Part shown: positions 38,331-52,330 of the stretch, piece after piece
How positions within the stretch are numbered: position 1 is the stretch's first letter
How the letters are laid out: the number at the start of each line of letters is the position of its first letter
The notes under the pieces: model-generated
Told to the model about the DNA's origin: nothing
Databases searched by the model: none
What the model saw: only the letters and a program-made list of their open reading frames with translations
Program-made: the position numbers and the translations under genes
DNA from: Struthidea cinerea
Taxonomy: Eukaryota; Chordata; Aves; Passeriformes; Corcoracidae
Assembly (NCBI GenBank): GCA_013397865.1
Contig: VZTI01001286.1
Coordinates: 2,901,033-2,965,032, forward strand
Length of the DNA: 64,000 nucleotides
Direction: 5' to 3'

Positions 38331-41300
38331 AAGCAATGTCGAACTGAACTAAAATAGACTTTGCGTGCTTATTTTCTGCAGGGCTGCTGTCTGTATTTTG
38401 CTGGTAAATTCAATATGGCTAATGCTGATTAACATCTCCTGATGGTGATCATATCATTGCGTTGTTTCCAGCCTGTTCCTCAATATCACAAACTCACAAG
38501 GGCATGGCCATACAAAACACATCCCCCAGCTCAGCTAGCTCAGTCTGAAAGACAAGAGGCAGATAAGGGGCAGGAGTTGTTTTCTCTCACCGTAGCAGTG
38601 GTCAGGCTTGTTATCGCCACAACGCTGAACTGACGCAGACCTCCCTACTGCACACGGAGCACAGTGTACCTGTGGCAGCATGGCAGAGGCAGGAGCTGCA
38701 CGTGGACTTGGTCTCTTGGATTGCTGTAGAGCAAGGAGGCGTGCCAGGTGCCTTTGGTAGGGCTGCAGTACCCGTGCTCTCTGTGCACTAGACGGGTTTT
38801 AATGCATTCAAGACCAGCTGGGGACAGAAGACAAATAAAGTGCTTTATCCTTAGTCTTGGTGGGCTGTTTGGCATGCTCCAAGAACACAGAAGAAGTCCT
38901 CTCCTACCCTGCCTTGAAATGTAAGGGAAAGAAATCAAACCTCCAAGAAGCTGGGATCTTTGCTTTGCTTTTCTCTCTGTGTGGGCATTGTTGTTTTATA
39001 TGTATGCTTTACCTTTTCTCTGCCTGGTTTTCTAGTAGCCAGTCAATTCCATTTAAACAATAGAGGTGGGTAGAAATTGGAATAAGGCAAAGGATTGAAA
39101 GGCAGGGAAGTAGTGACTTGGCATATGAGCTTGGACAGGGTGCCCAGTGGAGGCTCCCACAAACTGCTTAAACATCAGTTACACAGAAAATAACATTTAA
39201 AAGCAAAGAATTCCTGGACATCTTACTTTCAATAGGGAAAAAAACCCCTGGGAATGTTACTGGCATGGGTTTTACCCATCCAACAAAAGCCTCTCTCGCA
39301 TGTAAATGAAGACTGTTATATCAGAGAAATTATCTCTTTCCTTCTGCAAACGTAGATCAACTTGTTTTCACTAACTTTTTTCACTGGGATGCATCAGTCA
39401 GATCGAATAATTTTAAAAGACTGTCCTTATCTCTTCCTAGAGAAATGCCTGTGTGGTGGTAGTACATGCAGCTTCAAAGCCTTTTCTTTCGCAGTGTGTG
39501 GTGTTCATAGTCACGCTCCAGCGGCTTGATTCCAGCCTTCCTGCCAGAATACATCAGATGCAAGCAGTCCCAAAACTGGTGGGGCCGAGGCAGGGAACCT
39601 GCCACGGGAGCCGAATCAATATTTAGACAGCTTCAGGCTGCAGAGCTTGCGCTGGCGTTCACACTTGGCAGCAAGCTTTGCACCCGTTTGTTTCCAAAGT
39701 TATTGTTTGTGCAGTTTCAAGAATTGGCACTTGAGAGATTTCTGCCTGAGGGCAATGACAAGCGCCGGGTGCTTGAAAAGAAACTTTCCCCCTTTGGATC
39801 TGAAGATTGTGAGAGTGAAGGTTGTGTCACTGGGTAATATCTCCTAAGGAAGTCAAGGCACACATTTGCTCGGAGTTTTCATCATCCTTCACGTGAGGCA
39901 TCTGCTGGGCATCGTGGGGAGCCCACGGCACAGTCTCAGGCTCTGCTTCCGATACCTCCAGCGCAGAGCAGCTGCAGCAGCTGCCCTGCTGCTGTTTGGT
40001 ATCGTGGTGATTTACCTGGAGCAAAAGCCTGTGTCAGCGTGGGAGACAGCCTGGCCGTGGGGTTGTGTGAGTCAGCCCGAGGCTGTGCAGAGTGCCTGCG
40101 CTGGGGCGGCAGGCAGGCAGGTGAAACCCTGGCCCAGCACAGAAAATGATTTTAATTTGCTTTCCAGCCATTCCACCTAGTGGCCAAGTGACACCACTGC
40201 CAGGAGAGCTGGGTTTGAGCTCCAGAGTCCCTGCAGACCTACGAGATATGCAGCAATATGTAAGCCCCCACACTGAAGATCTTACCATCAGCCTGCGAGT
40301 AGCTCATTAAGTTCCCGAGCAATTTTGTTAATCATGCTGCATAGATAAAATGCAGATAGGCCTTTAGTGAGCTGATAATCTAACAAATAGGCAGAAAGTG
40401 TAACACAGATAAAGCAGAGATTGGTTTAATAGCCAGCTGTAAATCTTGGCAATTCTGTACCAGAGGCGTATAGTAAAACAGGAACGTGCAAGTGTGTAAG
40501 TATGTGCATGAAAATGCACTGCTTCTTAAAATAGCAGATAGAGCAGTAATATTATGGATGGAATAGCTATTGGGAGCAATTTTAGAGGTGTTTTAAAATA
40601 TTTTTCTCCCCATCAAAATCTGCACCACTTGTGGTGTCTTCATAATCCTCCATCATAAGTACAGATCTATGAATAACAAAGGCTTGTTTCTGGAAGTCAG
40701 GATTTTCTGTAAAAATTTGTGAACTCCACCACTGGTCCTGAGGCAGTGTAGGGATTTATGGGCTTTTCATTGAGCTGAACCAAATTATTCACTCAGATAC
40801 ACACTAGTCACGAATTAGACCATTGCAAATTTGTGGCCTGATGGCTCACCAGCCTCTGGAGAAGCTTCTTTTCTCGGTGGTATTAATTCAATTGGAAGAA
40901 TAGTAAAAAGCAACTCACCTTCAGCGTATCCCATACCATCCCAAATATACCCTTCTGAGGAGCTGGGAAATGGGAGTTTCAGTCCCCACAGCCTGGGAAA
41001 GGGACCTAGTCTCCTGCTTGCTAGTCTTTAGGCCATTTTTCAGAAAAAGGAGACAGCAGTGCTTCCTCTTCTTGTTTGTTTTAAAAGAAGAAACTGAGCT
41101 GGGGATGCCTACCAGAGGCCTCTGCCTCCAGAAGGATGTTGCAGGCCATGCATCCCAACCTCACACAGGCATGCAGGTGTTGGCGTGCTGAATCCCATCT
41201 AGAGGCCTCTCCCTGTATGCAAAGCACAGGGAACTCAGATAAATGAGTGCTACTTGCAAGAAAGCCAAGAAGGTGTCTCAGTGAATGGGCACTGAAGTGA

Positions 41301-42508
41301 CTTACCAGGGTCAAGTAGTAGGTGGTTGGTGCAATGGCAAATTGAGTTGTGATCTTCCAAATCTCAACCTTGTGGCCAAACCACTGAATTTTCTCACGCA
41401 GAAACCTTAATCCTTGATGCTGAGTTCTGGTTCTGAAGCAGCCTCTTGCTGCTTTATGAAGAATAGAGTTTTTCCAATCCCTTTGTTTCATGCCCATTGG
41501 GAGAAAAAATTTAACAGAAGTTAGTGGGAGTGCATTTTTGTCAAAAACAGACAATATCTATAGTTCACTATGTGGCTTAGCAACTTATTTAATAGCTGTA
41601 TGTAAAGATGCCACTGAAAAAATGGGGAGGGGGGAAAAGTGTGTATTTTTAAATATATGGTATATTAATGTAAAACATAGGTGGTATGATAAGAAAACAA
41701 GATGAGTAGCAGTGCATAACTCAGACCTGGAACAGCTGACTGGAGATCACTCTCCTGGAAACAGTTTTTACTCTTTCTACAAAGAAAATGGTGGAAAATT
41801 AAGTACTGAGGTGGGACTCGGCATAATTTCTATCATTTGAACTATAAATATTAATTCCTTTTCTGTTAGCTGTACCTCAGGCTCACTAAAATCAGGAACA
41901 GTGTGAGGAGAATAATCTCCATGGGATGGAGAAAAGCTATGCAGTCAGTACTTACCTATTATGTATTCAGCAATGGCTTGCAAAAAGATTTGAGAAGAAA
42001 AAAAGGAAATGGTTTGCTTTCGAAAGAGGCAGAAAGATGCTTTCTGTTGAATTTTGCTGTAATACTAAGTGTTTCCTTCCCAAAACACTTTGGATTTAAG
42101 TGGTATCTTAAGCTTGAAACCACTGTTCATTGGATTTTCCATCAGGGCAGAAGAATCAAAATTTGACTGGTGCTTTCATGCTGTAGCACAGTTAAAATGA
42201 GATCCATGTGAGACTTAGCAGTGTCCACACCAGGCTGGTTTTGTCAGTCTTTTATTAGGGCAGAGACTTAGTTCATAGGTCCTCAAGATACTTGGGAAAA
42301 GTAGTGCTCAGTTCAACCTGTGCAGTGATGTATAGGAGCGACATCAAGGGAGCAGTGCTGGGTGCTGGATGTAGCACCATTGCTGGTGCTGAGCAGTATT
42401 TATTTCTGAATGCCAGATCCGTTAGTTTATCTAACCACATGATGAAGGACTTGGGATGATAGCAAGAGCTGATGGTAATGCTGGCAATTTCCCTCTCTCT
42501 TTTTGCAG

Positions 42509-44053
42509 GTCACTGTCAGGGGATTTGGTCCATTGTTACAGTTCGCCTACACTGCTAAGCTGTTACTCAGCAGAGAAAACATCCAGGAGGTCATCCACTG
42601 CGCTGAATTCCTGCGCATGCACAACCTGGAGGACTCCTGCTTCAGCTTCCTTCAGACGCAACTGCTGAACAACGAAGATGGCCTGTTTCTGTGCAAGAAA
42701 GATACCACCTGTCAGCGCATGCACGATGAGGAGAACTCTGATGGAGACGAGGAGGAGACGATGGAATCGGAGACGTCAAAAATATCTTGCCCAAGGGAGA
42801 GGATGCACCAAGAGCCCTTCAATTTTGAAACCACTGTTGCTGGAGCAGAAAAAGGTGAAGGGATGCTGCCTGACTCTGACATGCTGAGAGATAGCAAGGA
42901 CAATTTGGATAAAGATGCAGTAACACGGTACCCCAGATACAAGAAATACCAGCTTGCTTGTACCAAGAATGTCTACAACACATCACACATCAGTACCTCA
43001 GGTTTTGCAAGCACATTCAGTGAAGAGAGCTCTGGAAATGGCCTCAAATCAGGACTTGCTATGGGGCAGATAAAAAGTGAGCCTCAGAATGAAGAGAACG
43101 ATGAAGAAAGCATCACGCTTTGCCTGTCTGGAGATGAACCTGACATCAGGGATAAAGAAGGGGATGTTGAAATGGACAGGAAACAGCCAAGCCCCACTTG
43201 TGTCGACAGGCCAAAAAGTGGGTCTTCTCCTTCTTGCTTGCGGTCTTTCTTCAACAGAACAAAAAGCATAGATTTGGTTGGCTTCCCCAGCACTTCCCAA
43301 CAGCACTTTGGCAGGAGTCCAGCATGCCCTTTTGAAAAGGGGACAACTCAGGGTGACCACAAAACTGATTATGTCCCTTTCACAGGGAACTATGGACAGT
43401 CCCATGCCATGCAGAAGGATGCTTCCAACTTCACAGTGGGATCACCACTCAGGGGGCCCGGCTTTGAAACTCTCTGTAAGCAAGAAGGGGAACTGGACAG
43501 GAGGAGTGTTATATTCTCTTCAAATGCTTGTGACCAAGTAAACACTTCGGTGCATTCATATTCTGGTGTGAGCAGCTTGGACAAAGACCTCACTGAGACT
43601 GTGCCAAAGGGTCTGTGGGCTGGTGGCAGCCAGTCTCTCCCCAGCTCTCAGACCTATTCGCACAGCGGACTGACAGCTGATCACTTGCCGGGAAGGATGC
43701 GGCCGAACACCAGCTGTCCGGTGCCAATTAAAGTTTGCCCTCGCTCTCCTCCTCTGGAAACCAGAACCAGGACCTCCAGCTCGTGCTCTTCCTACTCGTA
43801 CGCAGAGGACGGCAGCGGTGGCTCTCCCTGCAGTCTGCGTCTTTGTGAGCTCTCCTCTTCCCCGTGCTCCCAAGGCCCCCGATTCCTGGCGCCCGAGCAC
43901 CAGGAGCCCGGCGTGGTGGGGGATGGATTGTACAACCCAGTCCGAGCCCAGATTAAATGTGAGCCATCCTATGGAACAAACTCCAGCGATGAGTCTGGGT
44001 CATTCTCAGAAGCAGACAGTGAATCATGTCCTGTGCAAGACAGAGGGCATGAG
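42509..44053 (+). CDS. BACH2: BACH2 large central exon: rest of BTB, acidic and Ser/Pro-rich regulatory region
   Basis: Acceptor TTTTTGCAG ends at 42508 and donor GTAGGG begins at 44054. The 515 codons (residues 82-596) have no stop. The exon finishes the BTB domain (GFGPLLQFAYTAKLLLSRENI, then HCAEFLRMHNLEDSCFSFL, to about residue 131), then an acidic run (DEENSDGDEEETMESE, about 154-168) and a long, probably disordered region. Cys-Pro motifs, the type by which BACH proteins bind haem, are at C175, C354, C484, C491 and C588. SUMO consensus sites are IKSE (K270) and IKCE (K564), matching the known human sites K275 and K579. An Akt-type RTRTSS site puts Ser505 where human Ser521 lies. The protein is about 17 residues shorter than human, mostly from this exon. 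Identification is certain; the regulatory sites are inferred from alignment. Confidence 0.98.
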
Positions 44054-44590
44054 GTAGGGATTTAAGATAAGTACATATATCACTGTTGTTATGACCCAAT
44101 TAATCGCTCCTTGATTCTCTCAAATGACTTTGCATTTCCCCAGCACTTTCTTTGTTCATAGAGGCAAAGAGTAACTTCTGGTTGTTCCCTCATCAGCTGA
44201 GTGCACATGGTTGACTTACAGGTCTGCTTGACCTCCAAGGTGTTCGGCACTTGTAAAAATTTGGGTATGGGAAAATAGCAAACTGCTGAATGATGAGAGT
44301 GCATTAATGTGCTTAGGAGCCTGCAAGCAGTGTTCTGTCTTCCTCCCTCACCTACTTCCGTGGCACAAAGCACTGTTCCTTATTCTTAATTTGCTGAGGT
44401 GCTTCCTGCTCCCCTCCTTATTGCTGTGGGTGTGTTGGAGCAACCTCAAGCTGTGCCTTTCCTGACAACGAGGGTTGGGCAGCCTGCTCGAAGAGCCAAT
44501 GCTGCATGTTGCCAGCAGAGGTGTGAAATTACTTAAACAATTGCGTAGCAGGCCACCCTGAGCTGTGGGAATGGCATTCAAGTCATCTTC

Positions 44591-44620
44591 GTGTGTGTGT
44601 GTGTGTGTGTGTGCGTGTGT
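44591..44620. repeat. (GT)n microsatellite, slightly impure
   Basis: Fifteen GT units with one GC interruption, about 540 bases downstream of the large coding exon. Confidence 0.97.
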
Positions 44621-47600
44621 TGAACGTTCAGGTACTGGGTTTTGCCTCTATTATGGGACAGCTTGAGATCATGTTCCCTGCCAGTGTCATTTTGTTTGCT
44701 GGTGAGCTCTAGCAGCCGTGGCACAAATGGTTTCAGAGAGAAGTTATCCTTTAATTTCCAGGACTGTTAAGGGAATGACAACAGAATGATCTGGGGCTGA
44801 AAAGCAAGCTGTCAATTTCCATATCGTTCTCCCAGGAGAGGGAGGAGAAAGAGGGGCCATCTCTAAAACTGGAGGCAGGCCAGCTGAAGATGCTGCAGTG
44901 ATAACTGGCTAACCATGACCAAATAAACTGTCTGTGTGAAGTCACTGGTGAGAGGGCAGACTTAAATCAAGGAGGTGTTTTGTGGAGCCCAGAATGTAGA
45001 AAAGACTGGATGTTTATTCACAGGGTTTCATTAGGAAACTGCATGACCTAGAGAACATCTGGGTAAAATCATGTATCAGGTTCCTCTAGTAATGCTGGAA
45101 AACTCCACTGAGAGCTTATGCTTCAGTGTGGGGAGCAACGAATGCAACTTTGGGGGGTTCATATTCTGAGAGCACCCACTTCAGGACCATGTGGGCTTAG
45201 TTATGGAGTAGGGAAGAAAAGAGTGAACTTAATTCTATCCCTCAGTCTTTATTCCAGCTACATTCCAGGCTTTTTTTTTTCAGACAGATATGGGTGCTTC
45301 CTTTAGTTGGCTGCTTAGCTTTAAGGAAGGGCTGAAGAGCCTGGGGAGCCTCTGGTGTCCTAAACCCTGGTAACACTGGACCAGTGATTCTGAGAGGACA
45401 GTTCTTCTTCATCCCCATGTCGTAAGCAGGGGACAATGCAGAAGGGGAAGGGTCTCTTCGGGAGGCTGCCTGGGACACTGTGCAGGAGATCTCATTTGGG
45501 AAGCTCTACAGCAGCTCAGTTTGGCCATAGCTGGGTTACTCAGTAAAGTCCTGCCTTCATGAGGGGCAGAGGGCAGCAGGGACCAAGGACCATCCATCTC
45601 CACCCACGTGTGCTGCTTGCTCAGCATGAGGCAGTGCAGAGGGCAGAGGTGAGCCTTTTGAGGTTTGATAATTAATTAGCTGTCATAATTACCTAATTGT
45701 GTGGAAATATGCTGCAGCAGCAATGAGCCTGGAAGAGTGAAATTAGAGGGTTATAGGGGACAGGTGGTGGTTTCCCATAAAAAAGGTATGTGAATATGTG
45801 CAGGAGACCATGGATGAGAGGGGAGACAGAAGGAGCAAACAGGCAGCTACAGGAGGCTGTCTGGGTGTGCTGCTGGCAGGCAGACATCTGGCTCTGAGAC
45901 AGTACTAGGAGAGGTTTGCTCCATTCCTGGTTTTGCTGCTGGTTTCCTCTGGGGAAGATTTTCTGAACTGTGCTGAGCAAGTTTTCTCCCTGGGACTGCT
46001 GATAAGGCTTTTTTTTTTACCCAGGGCATTTTGATTAGGACTGCTAGGCATTAAGAATGTGGTGAGGAATTAATGCTCCATGAGGTTGCACTGCACTATC
46101 CTGAACAAGCCAAGGGTAAACAGATCACACCAGTGCTTTCGTAGAGATTTTGTCTCAAAAATGATCTTTTGAACGTTGTTACCAATACAAGAACAGACTG
46201 TGCAGCCTCATTAAACAATACTGTATTTAGACAGTGACTTGGGGTGTGTATCCTGCAATCCTGCAAGATCTGCTGCCGTGGAAACCTCAGTAAAGGGTAT
46301 CTTAAACCAGACAGTAGAAAATATGTAACAGCAGCAGGAAGTTCTTGTATAACTTGCTCTACCTACTTTTAGCAGTTTGGCTGTGATTAAAACAGCAGGA
46401 GAGACACAGCTGTCTGAAATGGACAGCTTTCTGCTCTTCACCTCGCTGCAAGCTGCATGGGAATCTTTCTCCATTCCTGAAATTGTTGCCTTGCCCTTCC
46501 TGTCCTGATGACTTCACAGATGGGTCCCTTTCTCCCTCCATATCAGAACACACAGTGTTTTCTGGGCTTCTATTCAAAAAGCACCTGATAAGATATCTGG
46601 GGGTGACACGCTTGCCCTTCTGGAGAGTAGCCATGCAGGTTCTTCTGCTGCAGGTCAGCTTCCATTGGGGTGGGATGGTCTGATGGGAATAAGCCTGGCG
46701 GACTCTGACCGTCAGTTATCTCACAGGACTGCTCAGTTCCCCTGGAATTTGGACCTAGTTGGTCTTAATTTGGCTCCCAGAGTGCTGTCACTGCCAGAAT
46801 TAATGTCACAAAACATCATTTGCTGGTGTGTTGATTGTGTGAGAACTAGGTGAAAGGCTTCTCTCTGCTTTTTCCAGGCATTCTGCTTTCCCACAGCCAG
46901 ATGCCGTTCAGGAGCACATGGACAAAGTTGTTTGGTGCCAGAAATGGGGTGCTAGGGCTCAGCATGATGCCGTGTGGGTGAAGGTGATCCCACCTTGTGA
47001 CGAGCCTCCGTCTTATTGGGGGTGCAGATGGCAGTCACAACTGTCAGAGGAGGTGGCAGTCCTTGTAACGCCACTGGTAAATCCTCTGCAGGATGTCCTT
47101 GCCTATTGCTTCCCTTCCTGGAGCGACCAAGACTCTCCTGCAATCTCCCTTTGTGAGGGATGACATAAGGCTTCCTGATAGAGGCAGCAAGTGCAGTGTG
47201 AGGTGTACCCATGGTACAGAGTTGCAGGAACAGGGCTGTTCCTTGAGCTATTGGGACTTCATAGAAATATTTAATAGTTTGTGTTGCTCTTTTCACTCAG
47301 CTCTCTCAGGCCTCCACAGGTTGTGAAAAATCAATTACTGAGATATAATACTAGAGAGAAGACTTAAAGCTCAGTGCTTACAGGCAGGTTCTGCCAATCC
47401 TGCTTAAAATAGCAGCAACAAAACAATAAGCCCTGAAATAATGAATTGTTGAGAAGGAAGTAGTCTGTCAATCTGTTAACCTACTTAGGAACAGAAACTT
47501 CTGCACTACCTACTTTTCTTGGTATTCCTTTTCTTCATCAAGTACTTAAGAGTTTTTTCTGATAGAAAATTTATAAAAAATATTGTACTACTAAACCAGT

Positions 47601-50155
47601 TAAAAAGAAATCTCAGCTCAGTCTAATTTGATAAGTGAGTTTTATGAGGAAAGAAGTAAACAAGGGTAAGAGGAGGTAAGAGGTGGAGTTTTCCAAGAGC
47701 TATTACTATCTAGAGAATTTCATTCAATGTCTTTTCATCTGTATTTCAAAAGAATTTCCCGCCTGGGTTAGTGACTCACTTTTCAAAGGAAATTTTCATA
47801 AAAGCAAAGCTAATGCAATTAGACCTTTGAGGATATTGTAGGTAAATAACCTTCAGCAAGAGTCGAAACCCCTCCATGTTAAGTGACAGGCAGCCACCCT
47901 TTCTCTGTTCATCTGCTGGTGCTTAGCAAAATAATGCAAGTCAGAGCCCCAGAAAAGAGTAAACCAATGTTGCTCTACCAGGAATCTACTGGAACTGTGC
48001 TGAGTTACCTAATCTGAGTCTGCTTCACTGCTTAATATTCCTACTCAGTGAAGAATGTTACATGGAAAGAAGGGCAACCAAGAAAAATACATGTGAAGGG
48101 TTTAATTTGCTATGGTATGTGATACCTCCCCAGAATCTGATGATCAGTCACCCCAGCATTCCTGATTTTACTAGGTTTGCAAATTTCAAAATGAGAAAAA
48201 TTAATCTCCAGATCATTTTCTGGTAGATGTTCTCCTGACTAGGATGGTATCAGCAGAGCACTGGGAATTGTTTCTCAATGTCTGTTTAAGTGGGGTCATG
48301 TCAAGCATCGGTCTTGCAAGATAAACTTCATGGGAATTTTGTTTTCTTTCCTCTCTTAAGTAGGAATGGTCTCCATACTGGTAGCAAAGAATTGCTGGAT
48401 TACACCACCACCGAGAGCTTGAAATTTCAGGAGGGTCCTTTTAAACACTGTATTATTTAGTGGAGCCCTACAACCAATTCTTTTATACCCTGATCTGAAG
48501 ACCTGGCATGAGCTCTTAAAGGACTCCAGTCCTTGAGCTGCAAAAGCAGCTCTTTCAGAGAAATACTGTACTTTATCCCCTCTCATTTCACTGCTTGATC
48601 TTCCATTCTTAAGTGCACCTGTGGCTTCTGTCTGTGTTTCTGTGCTATCCCTGGTCTCAGAGAAGCCTGTTAAAGGGCAGAAGTATCGTACTGTTGTGCC
48701 CTTTGAAGAGCTGAAAGCTGGGGACACTGCAAGACATGAATGGGAAGAGGTCAGCCCAGCATTCTGTGATCTGAGTACAAGTCCAGGTCACAGGCTAAAG
48801 GGTGAGAACCCCATCCACATCTCCTCATTGTTGCGTTAAAGCACTCAGCCATGGCATTAGCCTGGTCCCCTACTTGTGTGAGGCAGGTGGCAAATCAAAA
48901 GGTTACCCAGGCTGCCTCCACTAGGTCCATTGCAGTGCCCTCTCAGGCAGCATTTGCTGACCCAAACCCCTCTCATGGCCCTCACAAGGTGAGGCTGGAG
49001 TTGACCCCATGCCACTACAGGGCCCTCAGTCATCTTGTGTCAGATGGAACTCACTGTCTGCAGTGGGACCTGCTGATCTGAAATGGAACAATTTAGAGTC
49101 TGGTTTGTTGACGTAATGGTAGATCTTCACTGCCTGGGCTCACCATTCTCCTTTTGCAGTCCTTTGCCATCTTGGTGTAGTTGACACCTGGAAAAAGGAG
49201 GTGTTTTGAAGGCTTTACCTGTGCCAGTAGACAGCGGGATGAGAAAATGAGTGAGAGTGCATCTTGGCTATCTCTTACACAAAGTATAAGTAAGTAATCT
49301 TACACATTGTGCTTCTTAGATAGTCTCTGTCCAAGTGAAATCAGGACAGGAATAGGTCCCTATTCTGTAGAACCACAAGTGGTGCCTGAAATACCTTGTA
49401 GACAACTGAGCCCCTAATGCAGGTGGACATACCTCAGCTCCTGTCCTGGAATGAATTTCTTCTTGAGTGTTTGTGGAAGACACACTTGCATGCTAAGGAA
49501 GGTACTTGGAAAAACAGCATTGATGTCTTGGGCTCTTTTGTGTGAAGCAAAGTACCCATTTCTGCATTAAAAAAAAGGCATCAATATGATTGATCCCCTG
49601 TGCTGGGTTGCTTGTGTGGGTCCTGAAAGCCTTCCAAGGACTCAGTGATTTTAAGTATCAGAGGCTTTCAGGATTTAAGGGCACTAAGGCAGCAGGTTTT
49701 TTTCTTACAGCTCTGGAGCAACTGACCAACTGGTACAATGAGTTCCACCTTCCCAGGCCCACTGCATAATGGTTGCTTTTCTTATGGGTAATATATTTGT
49801 CCTTTTAGTTTCTGTGATGTTAAAGTCCGGCTTGGGAAGTTCATTGCCTTTATTAGCACTTGGCAGCCCAGGGAAGATGATGTCTTAATTTAGATATAAA
49901 AGAAGAATGAAAAAGCTAAGGTTCCGCATAGGATAAAGAAATTCCCAATAGTTGACATTTATATTTTAATGCAAGTGAATGCAGGTCCTAGGCTCTTTCC
50001 TTTATTCCAGACAAAAAAGAGAGGCAGGAGAGCAGCAGCAGGAGCAGTAACTAGTACAGTAGATGAGCAGAACAGCAGTAACTGGCACTTGATCCAAGCA
50101 GGCACTAACTAGAGAAGCTTGAAGGAATTAATTGGTTATATATGGGCCTTGCAAG

Positions 50156-50165
50156 TGCTGAGTCA
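50156..50165 (+). promoter_or_regulatory. CNC-sMAF / MARE core TGCTGAGTCA in intron
   Basis: TGCTGAGTCA joins a MAF half-site (TGC) to a complete AP-1/CNC core (TGAGTCA). It is a candidate site for BACH2:MAF or competing NRF2:MAF or AP-1 dimers. Only the sequence match supports it. Confidence 0.45.
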
Positions 50166-52204
50166 GTCACTGTCCCTGTCTGTCTACATCACTGCTCTGA
50201 CTTAGCCACTCAAAGCATTGACATTTACACTGCCATCCTAATGCTAATACAGGGGGGAAAATGCCACAAAATCCTAACCAGGTTTCCTTTTTCACCAGGG
50301 TGGATTGGGTGTCGTCAGCCAGAGTCGGGGCAATAGTCTGCAGTGGTGGTAGAAGGTGCCAGGTTATTTGTTGTGTGGTGGATAATGAGCTTGTGCTGCT
50401 GGTGTAAAAATGCATGGAAAGAGTAATTGTGCTAATAAGGGAAGATTTTGGAGCTATGTGAGGTTAGTTCTGGCTGGAGTAACTCCTGGAAGGAGTAGGG
50501 ATCCCACCTATATTTTTAACTTGAAATAGTTTGAACAAAAAAATAAAAGTTATTAGAAAGAAAACTTTTCGAGAAAGTATACTCGCTGGGGTTTTCTTTT
50601 GCATCTTAGAAAAGATTGACTGTCTTTTTCAGACACCTCAGGTAAGGTTTCTCTCACCTCCCATAGATATTGTAAGATGCAGAATCTTTTCTGAGTCTTA
50701 AGTCCACTCCTTTTGCAGCCAGAAGTGGGGAGAAGCCATGCAGGGTGCATTGCCATCTGAAGGGACCCAGACACTGGGTAGTCCCAACCCATCATTTCAG
50801 GCAGCTCTGGGTGAGTCACATGAATCCCACCCACTGCACAGTTGCAGGCTCTTGCAAAATGACTCACCACTCTGTTATGATAAATACCAGCTGAGAGTCT
50901 TGCCCTGTGCAGATGTAAAACACTTTAGCCTCTCACTGCAGCAACACCCTGGTGCAGTTATTCACTGTGTCCGTGCCAAAAGCTTGGTGGGTTGGTATTT
51001 TTTTTTCAGTTGACAGCTGATTTCGAAGAGGGAGACAGGCAATAAAAATGCTGTGAATGGTGAAGGAAATGAGTCTGACTCACTTCCACTTTCCCTTTCA
51101 CATTTTTAATCCTGTGCACTGCTGCCTGTGACAGGAGTGGGATTATGCTGGGATTACTGATAGAAGTCTCTGGTCTGCTGTGTAGATGGTTTTATTTTCA
51201 ATACCTTTTTTTTTTTAATGAATCTGTTTTTATTTATTTTCCCATTTCCCTTCAGCAACTTCTACTTGACGTATTTAAGTTGCTTCTCTTTCATTCCCAT
51301 TCCAGCTGCAAGCACATCTCCTTCTTGCAAGTAAATATGTTTTGAAAGGGAGAGGTAGGGAGAAATGAAGGTAACACTGCTTTCCGTTTTGGTCTTACGA
51401 AAATAAGGAAAAACTGGAAACATGAAAGGGCTGGTTTTGCAGTGAAACTGTGGTGTCTTTCAGAGGAAAGCATGGGCTGTTTTCATTTTCAGACCCTGGT
51501 TGAAGCTTGAGAGAAAAGCAGGTGACTCTGAGTTTATGTTGACCATCCAAAGGCTCAGGAGGGGAAATCAAACAGGTTTCATGTCATTAGCTGGCAGTCT
51601 GTAAACAAGGTCATCCACATCACTGTGCCTAAGGTCAGCCTTTGTGTGTACAAGCAAGAATTTGGGAGGGTTTGGGCAGTGTTTGGCATTCCTTGCTGGT
51701 TTAAATTGACCTGTCAAGTAGTGTGTTATGAAGCAGTGCCTGGACACATGGGGCAGAGGGGCATGAATGAACATTCAGGGCACGAAGCCATCTGAAAGAA
51801 AGTGGTAGGTGTTTGCACGGAACTTCACATGCCCCAGGCTTGGCAATGCACAGAGCAATGATAGAAGGTTACAAGAAAACACCCAATAACACTCATAAAC
51901 AAGGTGAGGAGCTGCTTACTGGCAGGTTCAGGTGCCTGGTGAGGGTCCATGACTGCCGATGCCAGAGGCCACCGCTGTGTGCTGGTGTACGTGTGTCCTC
52001 AGCAAACTGTTCTGCTTGAACAACTCAGCTCTCTGATAAAGATAACTTACTTATAATCCATGTTGTTACTTTCTTTATCTCCAAATAAGTGCCCCATTTG
52101 AAGACAATGCACGTTGTAAATATCAAAGGAACATTTTCAACCCATATCTTTCATTTGGCTGGAGCAACTTTACCTTCTTTGATAGCCTGTGCGCAGAATA
52201 GTCT

Positions 52205-52330
52205 CCTTGTTCCAGAGGTTCGAGTGTACCGAATAGGGACGGAAACATAAATATTTACTGCCACCTTTTGGTCAGTGGGGGTATGACTCATAAAAAGAAG
52301 GGGTCAATCGAATTACGCTGCATCTCCTCC
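52205..52330. promoter_or_regulatory. Candidate regulatory block with ATGACTCAT palindrome, 1 kb before the bZIP exon
   Basis: Unique sequence with several retained CpGs ('gttcgagtgtaccg', 'gggacgg', 'caatcgaattacgc') and a 9-base AP-1/MARE palindrome ATGACTCAT at 52283-52291. It stands out from the AT-rich, CpG-poor surroundings. Regulatory function is inferred. Confidence 0.3.

Larger units (their letters stand above)
13985..42508 (+). other. BACH2: BACH2 intron between first and second coding exons (28.5 kb)
   Basis: Donor GTACAG at 13985 and acceptor TTTTTGCAG ending at 42508 bound this intron, which splits the BTB domain between codons 81 and 82. No coding exon is visible inside it. It holds two probable LTRs (about 19.04-19.48 and 26.44-26.69 kb), an old CR1-type tail (about 38.06-38.33 kb), a (CA)n repeat, and a CpG-dense block at 34.4-34.6 kb. 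A unique AT-rich block at about 18.1-18.4 kb has the look of a conserved non-coding element. The remaining kilobases are ordinary unique intron in which I see nothing specific. In mammals BACH2 introns are rich in lymphoid enhancers, so regulatory content is expected, but no enhancer can be proven from sequence alone. Confidence 0.9.

Noticed and set aside
43556..43900. 114-codon open frame on - inside the large coding exon
   Set aside because: Shadow of the BACH2 coding frame. It has an Arg/Ala-rich composition typical of antisense reading.
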